A DNA stretch of 64,000 nt, taken from Chaunax sp. Z400. Its lineage: Eukaryota > Chordata > Actinopteri > Lophiiformes > Chaunacidae. Of this stretch, positions 61,076 to 64,000 are shown piece by piece. The stretch covers positions 10,769,501-10,833,500 of the forward strand of contig CM075201.1 in the NCBI GenBank assembly GCA_037577475.1, read 5' to 3'. The position numbers and the translations under genes are program-made. Within the stretch, counting starts at the first letter, position 1; the number at the start of each line of letters is the position of its first letter. The notes beneath the pieces were generated by a model. That model made no database searches and had not been told where the DNA came from. It worked only from the letters and a program-made list of their open reading frames with translations.

Positions 61076-62380
61076 GGTATGTATATAAATGTATATCTGA
61101 TATATGTAATGTATATCTGACATATATAAATGTATATCTGATATATGTAATGTATATCTGATATATATAAATGTATATCTGATATATGTAATGTATATCT
61201 GATATATGTAATGTATATCTGATATATATAAATGTATATCTGATATATATAAATTTATATCTGATATATATAAATGTATATCTGATATATATAAATTTAT
61301 ATCTGACATACTGTATATAAATGTATATCTGACATACTGTATATAAATGTATATCTGATATATATAAATGTATATCTGATATATATAAATGCATATCTGA
61401 AATATATAAATGTATATCTGATATATATAAATGTATATCTGACATACTGTATATAAATGTATATCTGATATATGTAATGTATATCTGATATATATAAATG
61501 TATATCTGACATACTGTATATAAATGTATATCTGATATATGTAATGTATATCTGATATATGTAATGTATATCTGATATATATAAGTGTATATCTGATATA
61601 TATAAATTTATATCTGATATATATAAATGTATATCTGACATACTGTATATAAATGTATATCTGACATACTGTATATAAATGTATATCTGATATATATAAA
61701 TGCATATCTGATACATATAAATGTATATCTGACATATGTAATGTATATCTGATATATATAAATGTATATGTGATATATATAAATTTATATCTGACATACT
61801 GTATATAAATGTATATCTGATATGTATAAATTTATATCTGATATATATAAATGTATATCTGATATATATAAATGTATATCTGATATATATAAATTTATAT
61901 CTGACATACTGTATATAAATGTATATCTGATATATATAAATTTATATCTGATATATATAAATGTATATCTGATATATATAAATGTATATCTGATATATAT
62001 AAATTTATATCTGACATACTGTATATAAATGTATTTCTGATATATATAAATGTATATCTGATATATATAAATGTATATCTGATATATGTAAATGTAAATC
62101 TGATATATATAAATGTATATCTGATATATATAAATTTATATCTGATAAATATAAATGCATATCTGATATATATAAATACATATCTGATATATATAAATGT
62201 ATATCTGATATAAATATAAATGTATATCTGATATATATAAATGCATATCTGATATATATAAATGTATATCTGATATATATAAATGTATATCTGATATATA
62301 TAAATGCATATCTGATATATATAAATTTATATCTGATATATATAAATGTATATCTGATATATATAAATGCCTATATGATG
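61076..62380. repeat. AT-rich minisatellite, mainly 21-bp unit
   Basis: About 60 units of the type 'tgtatatctgatatatataaa', with 20-bp ('gatatatgtaa') and 26-bp ('gacatactgtatataaa') variants interspersed. Because 21 is a multiple of three, it yields long reading frames of a seven-residue repeat (YISDIHL) up to 245 codons on the minus strand, which are not genes. Confidence 0.97.
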
Positions 62381-64000
62381 TCACCCTTATCTTCTTCTCC
62401 TGCTTTTGAGTGACACAAATGCACACTTTTACACTGACATTACAACAATTTCCAATCAAAGGAAGACTGTTTAAATAATCATTTGAAGAAACGTTATGAC
62501 ATATAGAGAATAAATATCTTAGGCAATACAAAATGTACAGAACATGTAGTGTTAGAGAAATTGTTAGGATTGAATAAAAAAAAGAACAGCATGAAAAGAG
62601 GAGAGTCACACTTTGATGTGGATTCAGGAAGAAAACAACTCAAGATTAGGAGGCATAAGGGGGTCTAGAGAGGCATGTTGTCAAAGAGTCTCTGACCCCA
62701 CTAGATCTACCTTTGATTACTGCTATGACAGAGTACAACACCCTCTTATGCATGAACAGCTCCAATATGAGCTGAAGTCATCAGTTTCAAAGTGTGTTTA
62801 GATATAGAGGCAAAGAAAAATCCTTGAGGCCTCAGATATGCTAAACGTGGTCCTGATTTTTCCCATAGAGAGAAAAATCAATGGCCGAACCACAACTAGA
62901 TTCAAGGAGCAGATCTTTTCTTAAATCATTGATTTATGTGTGCTCTGGTTGTCTCATTCTTTATTGGGGCAGCATATTTCTCTCTTTTCAGTTATATCAT
63001 AAATTAAAGCAAATGTTCTGGTTGTTATTCTAAATAAACATTAGTTTGTGTATATGCATGTCTTTTTGAAATGATGTTTTTCTCACATTATGATTAATTA
63101 GCTTATATTATCTTTCTTGAAATAATAATGATGAAACCTAAGCTGAGTTTTAAATCTAATGTTATTAAGAATAACTCTGGCTGTCTGAAACGCGCTCTCT
63201 ATCCACATTTCACTGTTACTGCAGGTTGACCAGATGTGACTCTAACGAAATTATAAGAAAAAAAACAATTTCTGACAATTTGTGTCCGAGTGTGGATGAA
63301 AACTAAATCACGTATTTTTTGTACAGAAACATTGTGTCTGACATTCATAGTTCATTCATAGTCCTTCATAGTTCCAGTGGTTGCAGGTTTGTAGTGTTGA
63401 GTGTTGACAAAACAGTCAAATGCAAAAACAAGAAGCATGTAAAAAATATTTCCAAAAGTGTCCTTTGTTCCATGCAGAGCATGAACTTCCTCTTTTGATG
63501 GTACGTGTCATGGATATTAGGTTATAGTTTAAGAGGAAAAGAGAACATTAACATGTTTATTTTTTCTAAAGGTTAGAGTTCACACAAAGCCTCATTATAC
63601 TGCTGGACTTCATGTTCTTATATAATGTTATGTTAGGGATGTTAGGGACACATAAATCATCTCTTTTCCATCAGGTTACTGCTCCAGGGTGTCTGGTCAA
63701 GAAACAACTGAGGCTTATTATGTGTTGTATAAATCAGAAATGTGGAAATTTAAAGATCCGACACTGACAAAAACATTTGTTCATGTTGGATTTTTTGCTC
63801 AGAAACTGGTGCAGAAATTCAGTGCCACGATTTACCCCGACTGAATCATGATCATGAATCAATATTCTAAATTCTTTTAAATTAAATTTACAAACAACAA
63901 AAGCAACATTATTATCTTTGAATATTTCATTTGAACTTTTAACACAGTAAACAATTACACAGACAACGGCCATTAAGCATCAAACATAGAGTAAAGTGAC
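62381..64000. other. Terminal stretch, nothing recognised
   Basis: AT-rich sequence with no coding exon, RNA gene or named repeat that I can support. Confidence 0.5.

Noticed and set aside
60990..61797. Minus-strand open frames of 151 to 245 codons rich in Ile, Tyr, Asp and Ser
   Set aside because: They are translations of the 21-bp minisatellite; the unit length is a multiple of three, so frames stay open by default.

Overview
The window looks like vertebrate, specifically teleost fish, nuclear DNA. It has compact multi-exon genes with GT..AG introns, many GT/CA and AAT microsatellites, decayed L2/Rex-like LINE pieces, and interspersed repeats of the kind common in spiny-rayed fishes. I cannot name the species. 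All gene models below were built by eye from splice sites, reading phase and protein families I know. No search was run.

Left part (2.8-27.3 kb, + strand): the 3' nineteen coding exons of LRCH2 (leucine-rich repeats plus a C-terminal calponin-homology domain), then a complete nine-exon IL13RA2 (IL-13 receptor alpha 2). The two genes are neighbours in the same order and orientation on human Xq23, so this is an old conserved block. Middle (32.0-40.9 kb, - strand): a complete three-exon TMEM47, a four-pass claudin/PMP22-like membrane protein, with two large introns full of repeats. A repeat-rich, gene-poor stretch follows.

Right part (45.6-58.6 kb, + strand) is the unusual region. In 13 kb it holds partial copies of four unrelated genes: one isolated doublecortin (DCX) exon; seven in-frame exons of the C-terminal half of propionyl-CoA carboxylase alpha (PCCA) with the biotin-carrying segment deleted; a tandemly duplicated three-exon module resembling the N-terminal WW region of the centriole protein CEP164; and an internally deleted vigilin (HDLBP) with KH domains 1-3, part of 7, 13 and 14. 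The CEP164-like module has its own ATG. Its last exon and the first vigilin exon are both phase 0, so one transcript could encode a CEP164-like/KH chimera of about 718 residues. The module copies differ almost only in two exons, where nearly all changes alter the protein, while most of the flanking introns are close to identical. A truncated LINE sits at the junction between the two halves.

The last 5 kb (58.7-64 kb) has no gene I can recognise, but contains a 1.3-kb AT-rich minisatellite whose 21-bp unit produces long spurious reading frames.
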